DNA from: Salinicoccus albus DSM 19776
Lineage (GTDB): Bacteria > Bacillota > Bacilli > Staphylococcales > Salinicoccaceae
Length of the DNA stretch: 64,000 nucleotides
Assembly: GCF_000385175.1 (NCBI RefSeq)
Contig: NZ_ARQJ01000030.1
Location: 62,001-126,000, forward strand
Direction of reading: 5' to 3'
Shown here: positions 16,912 through 25,780 of the stretch, piece after piece
Layout: every line of letters starts with the position of its first letter
Numbering within the stretch: the stretch's first letter is position 1
Program-made: the position numbers and the translations under genes
The notes under the pieces: generated by a model
What the model saw: only the letters and a program-made list of their open reading frames with translations
Told to the model about the DNA's origin: nothing
Databases searched by the model: none

Positions 16912-17502
16912 CTATCGATTGGACGGGCTGTTTGCTGAAATGGTGAAGGTCATGGTTGTATGGCTGACCACTGCCTGAACTTTTGTGAACGCAGTTTCTA
17001 TTGCGCGGAAAATATCATTCACTTCGCCGTCAAGGCGCGTGGCATAGTGGGTTGGACTCACTGTCACCCCGCGTTCTTTGGACAGGTCAATCTGCTCGTT
17101 GATCTTTTCCATATAGTTGTCCGTATTCATCGGATAAAGGGCGAATTTGCATCCAGCGGCCTGGGAAATTTCGGATGAATCAACCACATTCAGGCGGTCA
17201 TCCGTCACGTCCATGTAGGCATGTCCCGACGAATCTCCCGGGCACCCGATGGAGAACGTCCCGCTCATCTCCACATGTTTGCCTGTTTTTGCTGCCTGCA
17301 GATACACCGCTTTCACCACATCGAACACATGCGTCATTCTGCCGCGGACACACGTCGAAACGTCATCCGTATCTTTCCACACTTTCGACGTATCAACCTC
17401 AGCCAGTGCAGACAAGATCACATCAGAAAAATCATCACTCATTACGCTCAAATTAAATTGGCATCCTGCAATTCTGTCTGTATTATTTTCAATAGCCATC
17501 AT
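16912..17502 (-). CDS. ykoF: YkoF-type thiamine/HMP-binding protein
   Basis: About 196 residues made of two tandem copies of a ferredoxin-like domain, each with the Ykof family pattern: GCQFNLSVMSDDF with LSALAEVDTSKVW in the first, and GCKFALYPMNTDNY with THYATRLDGEVNDIFRA in the second. B. subtilis YkoF binds the pyrimidine moiety of thiamine and is encoded with the ykoEDC ECF transporter. The start is one of two adjacent ATGs near 17502 after GGAGGG. A complete TPP riboswitch with a terminator precedes it, so expression should drop when thiamine pyrophosphate is plentiful. No ykoEDC genes follow; it appears to be a single-gene unit. Confidence 0.9.
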   Translation of the reverse strand: MMAIENNTDRIAGCQFNLSVMSDDFSDVILSALAEVDTSKVWKDTDDVSTCVRGRMTHVFDVVKAVYLQAAKTGKHVEMSGTFSIGCPGDSSGHAYMDVTDDRLNVVDSSEISQAAGCKFALYPMNTDNYMEKINEQIDLSKERGVTVSPTHYATRLDGEVNDIFRAIETAFTKVQAVVSHTTMTFTISANSPSNR

Positions 17503-17530
17503 AAAACCCTCCGTCAGATAATTGATAATG

Positions 17531-17685
17531 AAAAACTGCACTCCCAAGGGAATGCAGTCCATGTCATCATTACCGATCTTCAGCTTACACAGAGCTGCAC
17601 TTCCCCACGCTGGTGTTATCCAGATCGGGTGTGAGGGTCCGGTTCCACCGTCTCAGCCGCCTTTATGACAGCACCCCTAGTGCTT
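17531..17685 (-). promoter_or_regulatory. TPP (thi-box) riboswitch with intrinsic terminator
   Basis: On the minus strand the aptamer runs from about 17682 to 17598. Readable core elements are AGGGGTGC at the 5' end, GGCTGAGA in the pyrimidine-sensing loop, ACCCGATCTGGATAA in the pyrophosphate-sensing side, and CAGCGTGGGGAAGTG closing P1. Downstream, a 10-bp stem (17536-17545 with 17548-17557) followed by five U residues (17535-17531) forms the expression platform, ending about 25 nt before the ykoF ribosome-binding site. Termination on TPP binding is the expected mode. Confidence 0.95.
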
Positions 17686-17841
17686 CGGATATGCAGTTCT
17701 TATTACACTTACTATTTTAGGGGGTTGAACGAGGGAAGTAAAGAATGATGGGCTGGCGGCGATTTAGCTTTTATCCAAATCATGCATTGTTTTGTTTATA
17801 AATGTTAACTAAACTGGATATTGACAGGAGATATAACAGTT

Positions 17842-18030
17842 ATGGAAGTTTGTATTTGTCCTGACTTTTTTAAAGGCAATTTGCCAGCTGAACAATGTTG
17901 CTTTGTAAAGACTAAAAGGATTAAAAAGGGTTTACCAGAGTCTGAATGTTTACAATTCTCTATGACAAATGGCGGAAAGGCACCATGGAGTAAAGTTTTC
18001 GGAATAAATAGTAACCGCTTACATTTTTAA
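17842..18030 (+). pseudogene. Glycerate kinase, N-terminal remnant
   Basis: Only ~62 codons remain. They begin at an ATG behind GACAGGAG and read CICPDFFKGNLPAEQ, then KRIKKGLPESECLQFSM and TNGGK, which align with the glycerate kinase (GlxK/GarK) opening IAPDSFKGSLSA...IKKVLPDAEIVKIPMADGGEGT. Several invariant residues are changed (Ser to Phe in DSFKGS, GGEG lost) and the remaining ~300 residues are absent. The frame is interrupted after position 18030. The intact GntP-type permease gene starts 185 nt later, so this is the scar of a glycerate kinase-permease operon that has lost its kinase. Confidence 0.75.
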
Positions 18031-18215
18031 GTTTTCAGGTCTTTGGTGTGGCTGCAAGTCAACATGGATCAAAGGGAGGGGGATTTAACTATAAGTGTGT
18101 GCGGCTTTACTCAAGAAGATCGTGCATTAGAAATGCGGAACAGTTTACTGTTATCAGTGAACTGCACATATTATTCATTTTTATAAACAAATTATAGAAT
18201 AGAGGGGATTATAAT

Positions 18216-19571
18216 ATGGAAGGTTTTGGTTTAGTTCTTGTAATTGTAGCTGCAGTGTTACTGGTGATTGGTTTAACTGCGAAATTCAACATGCATCCTT
18301 TTTTATCTTTGATTATCGCTTCGTTCGTTCTAGGGATTTTAGCAGGACTGCCTTTGATGGAGATTGTTGAAGCGGTCAATAATGGCTTCGGAAACCTGAT
18401 GGGCAGCATCGGCTTAGTCATCGTGTTCGGTACGATTATCGGTGTTCTGTTAGAAAAAACAGGAGCGGCCTATAAAATGGCAGAAGTGGTTTTACGCTTG
18501 ATTGGGGAAAAGCGGCCGCAGCTCGCAATGAGTGTTATTGGAAGTATTGTCAGCATTCCTGTGTTTTGCGATTCCGGATATATCATATTATCCTCACTGA
18601 AAAAAGCAATCGCTAAACGAGCTCAGGTGGCAGTCGCTTCAATGGCTATTGCCTTATCCACAGGGCTATTTGCTACACATACCCTGGTACCGCCGACTCC
18701 GGGCCCTATCGCGGCAGCGGGGAATATTGGCGCCGAGCAATACCTGGGCACTATTATTTTAATAGGCGTGGTTGTTGCCATACCGACGATTATGGCGGGC
18801 TATTTCTGGGCGATAAAAGTTGGAACAAAGATTAAAGTGGAAGGCGAAGATGAGATGCAGATTGACTATAATGAGGTCGTTAAAGAATTCGGGGAAATGC
18901 CTTCAGCCGTAAAAGCATTCTCACCGATTGCAGTGCCGCTCATTCTGATTGCCATTGGTTCCATTGTTACATTTGCCGGCTGGGAAGGTAATTTCTTCAA
19001 CATCCTTCTATTCTTAGGAGATCCTTCTGTAGCACTTCTTGGGGGTGTATTGACCGGATTCACTCTTCTGCCTAAATTCGATCGTGAAACAATGAATGAT
19101 TGGATACAGGAAGGACTGAAAACAGCTGCCCCCATTCTACTGATCACAGGTGCGGGCGGTGCTTTCGGTACGGTTATATCATCGACCAATATTACTGGTT
19201 TTATCGAAAGTGTTGGTGAAAATTCATTCTTCACAGGCACCTTATTCCTGCTGGTACCGTTCGTCATTGCTGCAGCGCTGAAAACAGCACAGGGCTCTTC
19301 AACGACAGCGCTTGTAATTACATCAACGTTAGTAGCGCCGATATTAGTTGACGCCGGCATTCAGGATCCTTTACCCATGGCATTGGTCGTTATGGCGATT
19401 GGGGCCGGAGCGATGGTAGTGTCCCATATTAATGACAGTTACTTCTGGGTGGTTAAAGAATTTAGCGGTATGAGTGTGACCCAGGCGTATAAAGGTCAGA
19501 CGGCTGCCACTTTAGTACAGGGATTAGTTGCGATTTCAATTTCTATTATACTTTGGATAGTTTTTGTATAA
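18216..19571 (+). CDS. GntP family permease (gluconate/glycerate type)
   Basis: A 451-residue carrier with about 12-14 helices. GntP signatures: FNMHPFLSLIIASFVLG near the N-terminus, the paired-loop region VFGTIIGVLLEKTGAA, a SIPVFCDSGYIILSSL segment, THTLVPPTPGPIAAA, KTAQGSSTTALVITS and the C-terminal HINDSYFWVVKEF. These are the family's conserved substrate-path motifs. A degenerate glycerate kinase fragment directly upstream suggests glycerate rather than gluconate as the original substrate; this is context, not proof. The ATG is preceded by AGAGGGG. A strong 16-bp stem hairpin at 19686-19724 ends the unit. Confidence 0.93.
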   Translation: MEGFGLVLVIVAAVLLVIGLTAKFNMHPFLSLIIASFVLGILAGLPLMEIVEAVNNGFGNLMGSIGLVIVFGTIIGVLLEKTGAAYKMAEVVLRLIGEKRPQLAMSVIGSIVSIPVFCDSGYIILSSLKKAIAKRAQVAVASMAIALSTGLFATHTLVPPTPGPIAAAGNIGAEQYLGTIILIGVVVAIPTIMAGYFWAIKVGTKIKVEGEDEMQIDYNEVVKEFGEMPSAVKAFSPIAVPLILIAIGSIVTFAGWEGNFFNILLFLGDPSVALLGGVLTGFTLLPKFDRETMNDWIQEGLKTAAPILLITGAGGAFGTVISSTNITGFIESVGENSFFTGTLFLLVPFVIAAALKTAQGSSTTALVITSTLVAPILVDAGIQDPLPMALVVMAIGAGAMVVSHINDSYFWVVKEFSGMSVTQAYKGQTAATLVQGLVAISISIILWIVFV

Positions 19572-19685
19572 GTGTAATTTTCTATTCATAGTTGAAATGT
19601 GATGGGTTGGAAATAATCATGTTGCTGATTCATTTACAGCGGACTTGCTGATATCCCGAAGTTAAACAAATGGATGCTGTTATAC

Positions 19686-19724
19686 TCGCTGTCCGGCTCA
19701 CCATTTCAGTGAGTCGGACAGCGA
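19686..19724 (+). terminator. Long-stem hairpin after the GntP gene
   Basis: TCGCTGTCCG...CTCAC pairs with GTGAG...CGGACAGCGA (about 16 bp, one mismatch) around a 7-nt loop, about 115 nt after the stop codon. The following sequence (TATTTAC) is only weakly U-rich. Confidence 0.75.
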
Positions 19725-19807
19725 TATTTACATTCTTCGACATACTTTCCATATAATTTACGTATATCAATCTGTATCAAACATCCAAAAGACAAAAACA
19801 GTTTTTT

Positions 19808-20206
19808 ATGAACGCTTCAGCAACCGTGCTTTTAGGGATATTGATATTCTTCTTCCAGCCGCTTTTCCGCTTTTTCATCGAGGGCAGTATCGGAAGCGGC
19901 GGAGTGAATTGGAATGATTTCACTTCAGGACGATACAGACTGTGGGAGCCGGTGTTTCATAACAGGACGTGGCTTGAGGAAGGGCATGATTATTTTGACT
20001 TCATCGATTTCATTCATACGCATAATATACTGTCCGACACCCTTGGCCGCTACGGTATGATGATCGTGATATTTTTTACCGTTCTATTGATTTTTATCTT
20101 CGTTGTGTTTGTTTTGTTCATAAAGCCCCTCGGCAGTGCTGTATATATTTCAGCTTTCATAACAATCGGGATGTTCGAGTATAACTGGTTGTTCATGTTT
20201 ACGTAA
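19808..20206 (+). pseudogene. O-antigen ligase/polymerase-like protein, C-terminal fragment
   Basis: A 132-codon frame with an apparent ATG but no good ribosome-binding site. It shows the Wzy/WaaL-type loop pattern FTSGRYRLWEP followed by HTHNILSDTLGRYGMM, then two or three helices. In O-antigen ligase-like polymerases this loop lies in the last third of a ~400-residue protein, so about two-thirds of the gene is missing. It marks the left edge of the polysaccharide region and is followed by Wzz and BY-kinase remnants on the same strand, consistent with a decayed capsule or exopolysaccharide operon. Confidence 0.72.
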
Positions 20207-20429
20207 TTTTTTCCGATAGTATTGTTTTTGGCCATCAATTCCTATATATATTTAGTAGGGTATGAGAAAGTGAAGCATGCCTAAATAGGCAAACAAGTAA
20301 AGTGAAAAGATATAATAAGTTGTAAATATATGGTTGAATTTTAAATATTCCCCTCCTCAAATACATGTATTAATGTTATAGTTACTTAGGTAATAATCAA
20401 AAAAGTATGCATACATTTTGATGATCCTT

Positions 20430-20599
20430 ATGGAAGAGGCTTTGAACCTGGAAGATATTCTGGAAGTCATCAGGGAGAATTGGTGGTGGATTATCAGTTT
20501 AATGTTGCGGTTCGGTGCGATTGTCGCTTTTGCGACCGCATTTTTTAATGACGCCGCAATACGAAGCAAATACTGGTCAGCCAGGATGAAGTAAAAATG
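20430..20599 (+). pseudogene. Capsule chain-length regulator (Wzz/CapA-like) remnant
   Basis: Starting at ATG 20430 the frame reads MEEALNLEDILEVIRENWWW followed by a membrane helix, the normal N-terminus of a Wzz-type activator. After a frameshift it continues MTPQYEANT and, after another, LVSQDEVK, matching the post-helix element (TPKYEASTQILVNQ-like) of CapA proteins. The ~150 remaining residues are missing. Two frame changes within 170 nt mean the gene is dead. It lies directly upstream of a BY-kinase remnant, the normal capA-capB order of staphylococcal capsule operons. Confidence 0.75.
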
Positions 20600-20885
20600 T
20601 AGTTTCACCTAGAGCTGGAAAGTCCACAACTGTAGCAAACGTAGCAATTGCATACCACACCTCGGTAAACACACACTTTTAATAGATGCTGATATTCGTC
20701 GTCCAACTACATATCATATGTTTGAAGTTGGTAATCACTGAGTATTATCAGCAGATATTGTTAAAAAACGGAAATAGAAAGCCTCGAAGTTATAACATCC
20801 GGACCAATACCATCGACCCCCTAGGAAATTTTGTCATCGAGAAAAACAAAGCTATATCAGTTGAATGAACTTGTTTACATACTGA
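20600..20885 (+). pseudogene. Capsule tyrosine autokinase (BY-kinase, CapB/Wze-like) remnant
   Basis: Pieces of the cytoplasmic kinase can be read in different frames: the P-loop SPRAGKSTTVANVAIAY, then the second Walker motif DADIRRPTTYHMFEVG, then SLEVITSGPIPSTP and finally EILSSRKTKLYQLNEL. These occur in the order found in CapB/Wze proteins, separated by at least three frameshifts, in-frame stops and a deletion. The tyrosine-rich tail is absent. Together with the neighbouring Wzz and CapD remnants it shows that the regulatory and tailoring genes of a capsule operon have eroded here. Confidence 0.8.
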
Positions 20886-20889
20886 CACA

Positions 20890-21221
20890 CAACCGGTCAA
20901 TCTCTCCATCCCGGCGTTGACCCACATCTTGGAAAAATGCCAGGACAGCTAGGACGATTTTCTGCACATTGTCAAAAAGACATTGTCGATAACTGATTCT
21001 TTCAGCTATTTCCATAACCCTGCCACCGAGTTGAGTTGTGGGCTGAACGGCTGCAGGAAGAACAGTCCCATCCGGTCCCGGTTTTCCACTCGAAACTTGC
21101 TTTTTCCAGCGTATACGTCAGACGTGTAAAACTGAGATCGAGAGCGTGCAGTAATTTGGAAGTACCTGTAACAAGGAGGGTTCTCACCATTACTGTTGGT
21201 GATTGACTCACTGATAGTCAC
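20890..21221 (-). mobile_element. IS630-like transposase fragment
   Basis: On the minus strand the 3' part of a DDE transposase can be read: FLQPFSPQLNSVAGLWK followed, after a stop, by LKESVIDN. This corresponds to the IS630-family C-terminal block (FLPPYSPELNPIERLWKWLK-like), where the last catalytic acidic residue and the LWK motif lie. The catalytic Asp/Glu region is altered and the 5' half of the gene is missing or unreadable. It sits between the BY-kinase and CapD remnants, opposite to their direction, so its insertion may have started the decay of that operon. Confidence 0.7.
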
Positions 21222-21232
21222 TTTTTTCTGTA

Positions 21233-22178
21233 TTTTTGAGTTATTACATACTCGCGGCGTTTTTCCTGCAATCTACATTACCGTTGCTTGTGGGAGGTTC
21301 CATCACTCTGTTGATCAGTCATCATATTTTCGCTTATTTTTTTAATTGTTATCACAGAGCATGGGAGTACGCGAGTGTCAGGGAATTGATATCGATTGCG
21401 AAAGCAGTGACGACATAGATATTTGTTACATACATATTAACGATGATTCTTTTCCAAATAAAGCCTGATATAGTTTATCATGCAGCACATAAGCATATAC
21501 CATTGATGGAAGCAAATCCAAAGGAAGCAGTAAAAAATAATATTATAGGGACAAAAAATACAGCAGAAGCTTCAATTGAGTATCAGGAAAAAAATTTGTT
21601 TTGATATCTACTGCCAAGGCAGTAAATCTTCCCAATGTAATGGGAGCAACGAAACGTATTGCGGAAATGGTGGTACAATCACTTAACCAAGAAGCAGAGA
21701 AAACCACTTTAGTTGCGGTGAGGTTTGGAAATGTGCTTGCAGCAGAGGTACAGTAATTCTGAAGTTTAGAAAGCAGATTGAAGCAAATGGACCAATTACT
21801 GTTACAGATGAAAGAATGACATGTTATTTTATGACTATTCCAGAAGCGTCCCGCCTAGTGATTCAAGCTGGAACATTTTCTAAAGGGGCGAGGTTTTCGT
21901 ACTAGACATGGGCGAAGCAGTAAAAATTATATATTTAGCAAAGAATATGATTAATTATAGTAGTTATAAAGAGAACGAAATAGGAACAAAGATTTCGGGG
22001 GTTTAGACCGGGTAAAAAATTACTCGATGAAAGTGAAGTACACCCGGATCAAGTGTTCGAAAAAATTTATATTGGAAATCAAAATTTATAAAAAAGCGAC
22101 TTTAGAAAAAAGATAAAATCATTTATTGAAGAGGATAATCTGAAGACGAGTATTTTAGAATTTGTGAATAGAGGTTAA
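21233..22178 (+). pseudogene. CapD-type membrane nucleotide-sugar 4,6-dehydratase/epimerase, decayed
   Basis: Multiple frames give, in order: a membrane segment with SHHIFAYFF and YHRAWEYASVRELISIAKAV (21300-21415); KPDIVYHAAHKHIPLMEANP and NNIIGTKNTAEASIEYQ (21465-21590); KAVNLPNVMGATKRIAEMVV and [46 protein letters not shown]; and an end SFIEEDNLKTSILEFVNRG. This is the CapD/EpsC family (about 600 aa) with its Rossmann nucleotide-binding start deleted and at least five frameshifts or stops. The Ser-Tyr-Lys catalytic region is reduced. The end lies 6 nt before the flippase ATG, so the living cluster continues the same operon. Confidence 0.85.
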
Positions 22179-22184
22179 GTATAC

Positions 22185-23378
22185 ATGAATAAAATACTTA
22201 AAAATATTTCATACGTTTTTACTGCAAACATTAGTAATGCCTTATCAAAATTCTTAATTGTCATACTTATAGCAAATATATTAACTGAACTTGAATTAGG
22301 AGTTTACACATTTGCAATGGCTCTTACTGCTCCCGTTACATTATTATTTAATATGAAAATGAGATCTTATATTATTGCGAGTACAAACATCAATTACTAT
22401 AAGTTTTTAAGATTAAGAAATTTAGCAAACTTATTAGCGATATTGCTAATAAATTTAATTGCGATTACATTTTATAATGAAATATTTTATATTATATTAC
22501 TTGTTGGTATTATCAAAATTATTGAAATCAATTCCGAATTCTACCAATCTTTCCCCAATAGGGAGAAAATATTTGAACAGCCAGCTAAAATAATGATGGG
22601 TAGAATAATATTTTCCACTTTGGTTTTTTATATAACTTTAAAAATCACTCAAAACCTAGCTATTTCGTTGATTTTTCAACTATTAGCTCTATTATTATTT
22701 TTGTTTTTAGAAAAAAGAATAAATTTATCATTAGTAAATTATAAAAATTATAATTATCCAATAGATATAAAACAAATTTCATTATTACTATTACCACTTG
22801 GTATTGTTCAAGCTTTAATGAGTTTTTCATCTAATATCCCAAAATATTTATTAGAAATAATTGGTTCTTTTGAAGAAGTAGGTGTTCTGGCCGCGACGCT
22901 ATATATAGTAACAATCTTCAATCTTGTCATGAGTACTATTACGCAAACGTTATTACCATATATGAAAAATGTATATGAGCAAAATGTATATAAATTTAAT
23001 ATCACTCTAAATTATGGAGTTAATATTATTTCTTTAATTATAGGTTTTATATTTTTAGGAATATTTTATTTAATAGGAGAAAAATTACTTATTATATTAT
23101 ATTCTGCAGAGTTTGCCGATCACACCTATCTACTTTATATATTTAGTTTTGTAATTACCTTTAATATTTCAGGTTGGGTATATGATTCTGCATTACTGTT
23201 GAGTGGAGCAATTAAGTATCAACCATATATCTTGGTAGTTATCTCCTTAATTACTTTTATTGTTGCCTATTTTTTAATTTATCACTACGGGCTTTTTGGT
23301 GCAGGAGTAACAGTATTACTATTTAATGCACTTAACACCCTTTCTAAAGCGCTTTATTACAATTTGAAAATGAGGTGA
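22185..23378 (+). CDS. Polysaccharide repeat-unit flippase (Wzx-like)
   Basis: A 397-residue, very hydrophobic protein with about 12 membrane helices and few charged loops, the pattern of MATE/MOP-superfamily oligosaccharide flippases. The start VFTANISNALSKFLIVILIA and the mid-protein SFSNIPKYLLEIIGSFEEVGVLA-like region (with the conserved Y-L-E and glycine residues) fit Wzx. It would move lipid-linked repeat units across the membrane. Base composition is strongly AT-rich, unlike genes left of 19.6 kb, which suggests acquisition by transfer. The start follows a weak ribosome-binding site (AGAGG) 6 nt after the CapD remnant. The stop overlaps the next gene (GTGA). Confidence 0.85.
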   Translation: MNKILKNISYVFTANISNALSKFLIVILIANILTELELGVYTFAMALTAPVTLLFNMKMRSYIIASTNINYYKFLRLRNLANLLAILLINLIAITFYNEIFYIILLVGIIKIIEINSEFYQSFPNREKIFEQPAKIMMGRIIFSTLVFYITLKITQNLAISLIFQLLALLLFLFLEKRINLSLVNYKNYNYPIDIKQISLLLLPLGIVQALMSFSSNIPKYLLEIIGSFEEVGVLAATLYIVTIFNLVMSTITQTLLPYMKNVYEQNVYKFNITLNYGVNIISLIIGFIFLGIFYLIGEKLLIILYSAEFADHTYLLYIFSFVITFNISGWVYDSALLLSGAIKYQPYILVVISLITFIVAYFLIYHYGLFGAGVTVLLFNALNTLSKALYYNLKMR

Positions 23379-24757
23379 GTAAAATTTTAAGAATATACTA
23401 TTTAACTTTGATTATAATATCATTTTATGTCTCAATGTATGTTTATTTTAATAATATTCATCCAGGTTATGATTTTTTGTTTATTCTTCCATTTATTTTT
23501 AGTATTTCCAGTATGTTTCTTTTTGTGATTAATAATAAAAATATATCTTTGAATTTCCTATATTTGTTATATTTTATTCGCTTCGTCGTATTAAGCTACT
23601 TTGTGGTTTATTCTAATTGGTACGGAGGCAGGGCATTTTTTCCACCTCAAGAATCTAGTTTTAACTTAGCAGTTATTCTGATGTGTTCAGAATTTTTATT
23701 AATTAATATATTCTATTTTATTTTTGTAAATAAGAAAGATATAAATATAAAAAAGAGCAACCTTAATTTTAAGTATAATGATAATATATTAGACATAGTA
23801 TTCATTAGTTTTGTAATTATGAGTATATTTTTATCAATATTCATAAGAGATCATATAAGCTTTTTTGGATTGAGTATGGGTTCAGAAAATCAGGCAATGG
23901 AATTAAGCTCATTTCGCACATTAATATTTTTTTGTGTTTACATTTCAAAGTATTTATTAATTGGTCTTATAATCAATTATTATTTTAAGAAATATAAAGC
24001 GCAAAAAAATCACATTTATATATTATTATCCTTATTTGGTGTTTTATTAGTAAATATGTTTTTCTTGGGGAGTAATAGAATGGATCATGTTCTTCCCTTT
24101 ATTGCGTCTTTGATACTATTAAATTATTTATATAGGAAAAAAATGATCATTTATAATTTACTTGCTTTTGCTTTTTTAATACTTTCTGTATATATTATTT
24201 CTATTTTTCGGCAGACATTTGAATATCAAATTGTTAATGATACTGTGGCATTAATTACCGATTATATCCAAATCTACTTTGCTGGTGTTTATAATGTAGC
24301 TTTAAGTTTGGAAATTGCAGCGAGTACTAGTCAAAATATTTTTATTACATTTTTATATGATTTATATAGACCTTTCCTTGGATTAAATTTATTTTGGAGA
24401 TCCGATTATTTAAATACAAGTGCTGAGCTTTTTAATGATCGTATATTTGACGGTGAACAAACTACACAAATCATTCCTATGTTAGGACAATTTTATTTAC
24501 CGTTTGGTGTCTTAGGCGTATTGGTATCATCAACATTTCTCGTATTAACGCTATATTTTTTTCTGAGAATTTTAAGCCGAAGTTATATAATTAATGGACT
24601 TATAATAATTGCATTAATAATTAGATTATTGATAACTCCAGTTCAAAATTTTGGTATATTTATGAATGAGTTTTCATCCATTGTTTTAATAATGTTGAGC
24701 TTGAATGCTTTTGCTTATATTTTACGGTTAAACACTAAGAAGGAGAAGATAAAATGA
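23375..24757 (+). CDS. Repeat-unit polymerase (Wzy-like)
   Basis: A 460-residue membrane protein with 11-12 helices and a large extracellular loop (roughly residues 300-380) containing YRPFLGLNLFWRSDYLN and QTTQIIPMLGQFYLPFG. This topology, plus the position directly after a flippase gene, supports a Wzy-type polymerase of the oligosaccharide repeat-unit family; Wzy sequences are too divergent for motif proof. A GTG start overlaps the flippase stop by 4 nt, indicating translational coupling. The epimerase gene likewise overlaps its stop (ATGA). Strong AT bias matches the rest of the cluster. Confidence 0.82.
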   Translation: MSKILRIYYLTLIIISFYVSMYVYFNNIHPGYDFLFILPFIFSISSMFLFVINNKNISLNFLYLLYFIRFVVLSYFVVYSNWYGGRAFFPPQESSFNLAVILMCSEFLLINIFYFIFVNKKDINIKKSNLNFKYNDNILDIVFISFVIMSIFLSIFIRDHISFFGLSMGSENQAMELSSFRTLIFFCVYISKYLLIGLIINYYFKKYKAQKNHIYILLSLFGVLLVNMFFLGSNRMDHVLPFIASLILLNYLYRKKMIIYNLLAFAFLILSVYIISIFRQTFEYQIVNDTVALITDYIQIYFAGVYNVALSLEIAASTSQNIFITFLYDLYRPFLGLNLFWRSDYLNTSAELFNDRIFDGEQTTQIIPMLGQFYLPFGVLGVLVSSTFLVLTLYFFLRILSRSYIINGLIIIALIIRLLITPVQNFGIFMNEFSSIVLIMLSLNAFAYILRLNTKKEKIK

Positions 24758-25764
24758 AAATTCTAATTACAGGAACTGCAGGATTTATTGGATCTCATTT
24801 ATCAAGAAAGTTGTTAAATAACGGTTACAGTGTAGTGGGTATTGACAATGTGAATAATTATTATTCTGTCGACTTAAAGAAGGATAGATTAAAAATACTG
24901 CTTGAAAGTAAAATTAAAAATTATGAAATTGATTTAGAAGACCATAATGCGTTAATGTCGGTTTTTGAAAAGGAAAATCCTGATGTAGTGATTAATTTAG
25001 CAGCACAAGCTGGGGTTAGATATAGTTTAGAAAATCCTCATGCATACATTACTAGTAATGTAAATGGTTTTACTAGCATTTTGGAAGGGTGTAGACACTA
25101 TGGGGTTAATAATTTAATTTATGCTTCTTCAAGTTCAGTATATGGAGCAAACACTACAAAACCATTTTCTACTTCAGATAATATAGATCATCCTTTAAGT
25201 CTGTATGCTGCAACCAAAAAGGCTAACGAATTAATGGCGCATACATACAGTCATCTTTATAATCTACCCACTACTGGTTTAAGGTTTTTTACTGTCTATG
25301 GTCCATGGGGGAGACCTGATATGGCATTATTCAAATTTACTAAATCTATCGTTAATAATGAACATATTGATGTGTATAACCATGGAAACATGATGAGAGA
25401 TTTTACATATGTAGATGATATTGTTGAAGCTATCACAAGACTAGTTGATAAGCCTGCAGAATCCAACTCAGACTGGTCTGGTGCTAATCCTGACCCAAGT
25501 TCAAGTAAGGCGCCTTATAAAGTATATAACATAGGAAATAACTCTCCTGTAAGGTTAATGGAGTTTATAGAAGCTATAGAAAATAAACTGGGGAAAACCG
25601 CTAAGAAGAACTTTATGAATTTACAACCAGGTGATGTACCAGAAACGTATGCGAATGTAGACGATTTATATAACACCATTGATTTTAAACCGGAAACTAA
25701 AATACAAGATGGGGTAAATAACTTTATAGACTGGTACTTAGAATATTACGACATTAAATTATAG
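24754..25764 (+). CDS. NAD-dependent UDP-sugar 4-epimerase (CapI/UDP-glucuronate epimerase type)
   Basis: A 336-residue extended SDR enzyme. It has the Rossmann glycine motif TGTAGFIGSH, the adenine-ribose acidic residue in GIDNVNNYYS, a NLAAQAGVRYS element, the catalytic Ser of YASSSSVYG, the YAATK catalytic Tyr/Lys, and the substrate element RFFTVYGPWGRPDMALFKF. The last element and NVNNYY are typical of the CapI and UDP-glucuronate 4-epimerase branch rather than plain GalE. With the UDP-sugar dehydrogenase encoded next, it would supply an epimerised uronic acid (for example galacturonate or its N-acetyl form) for the polymer. The ATG overlaps the polymerase stop by 4 nt. Confidence 0.9.
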   Translation: MKILITGTAGFIGSHLSRKLLNNGYSVVGIDNVNNYYSVDLKKDRLKILLESKIKNYEIDLEDHNALMSVFEKENPDVVINLAAQAGVRYSLENPHAYITSNVNGFTSILEGCRHYGVNNLIYASSSSVYGANTTKPFSTSDNIDHPLSLYAATKKANELMAHTYSHLYNLPTTGLRFFTVYGPWGRPDMALFKFTKSIVNNEHIDVYNHGNMMRDFTYVDDIVEAITRLVDKPAESNSDWSGANPDPSSSKAPYKVYNIGNNSPVRLMEFIEAIENKLGKTAKKNFMNLQPGDVPETYANVDDLYNTIDFKPETKIQDGVNNFIDWYLEYYDIKL

Positions 25765-25780
25765 AAAGGTGAGGGAGTAT

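Noticed and set aside
21002-21211. Minus-strand 69-codon frame as an intact gene
   Set aside because: The neighbouring frame reads the IS630 transposase tail; both are pieces of one decayed element.
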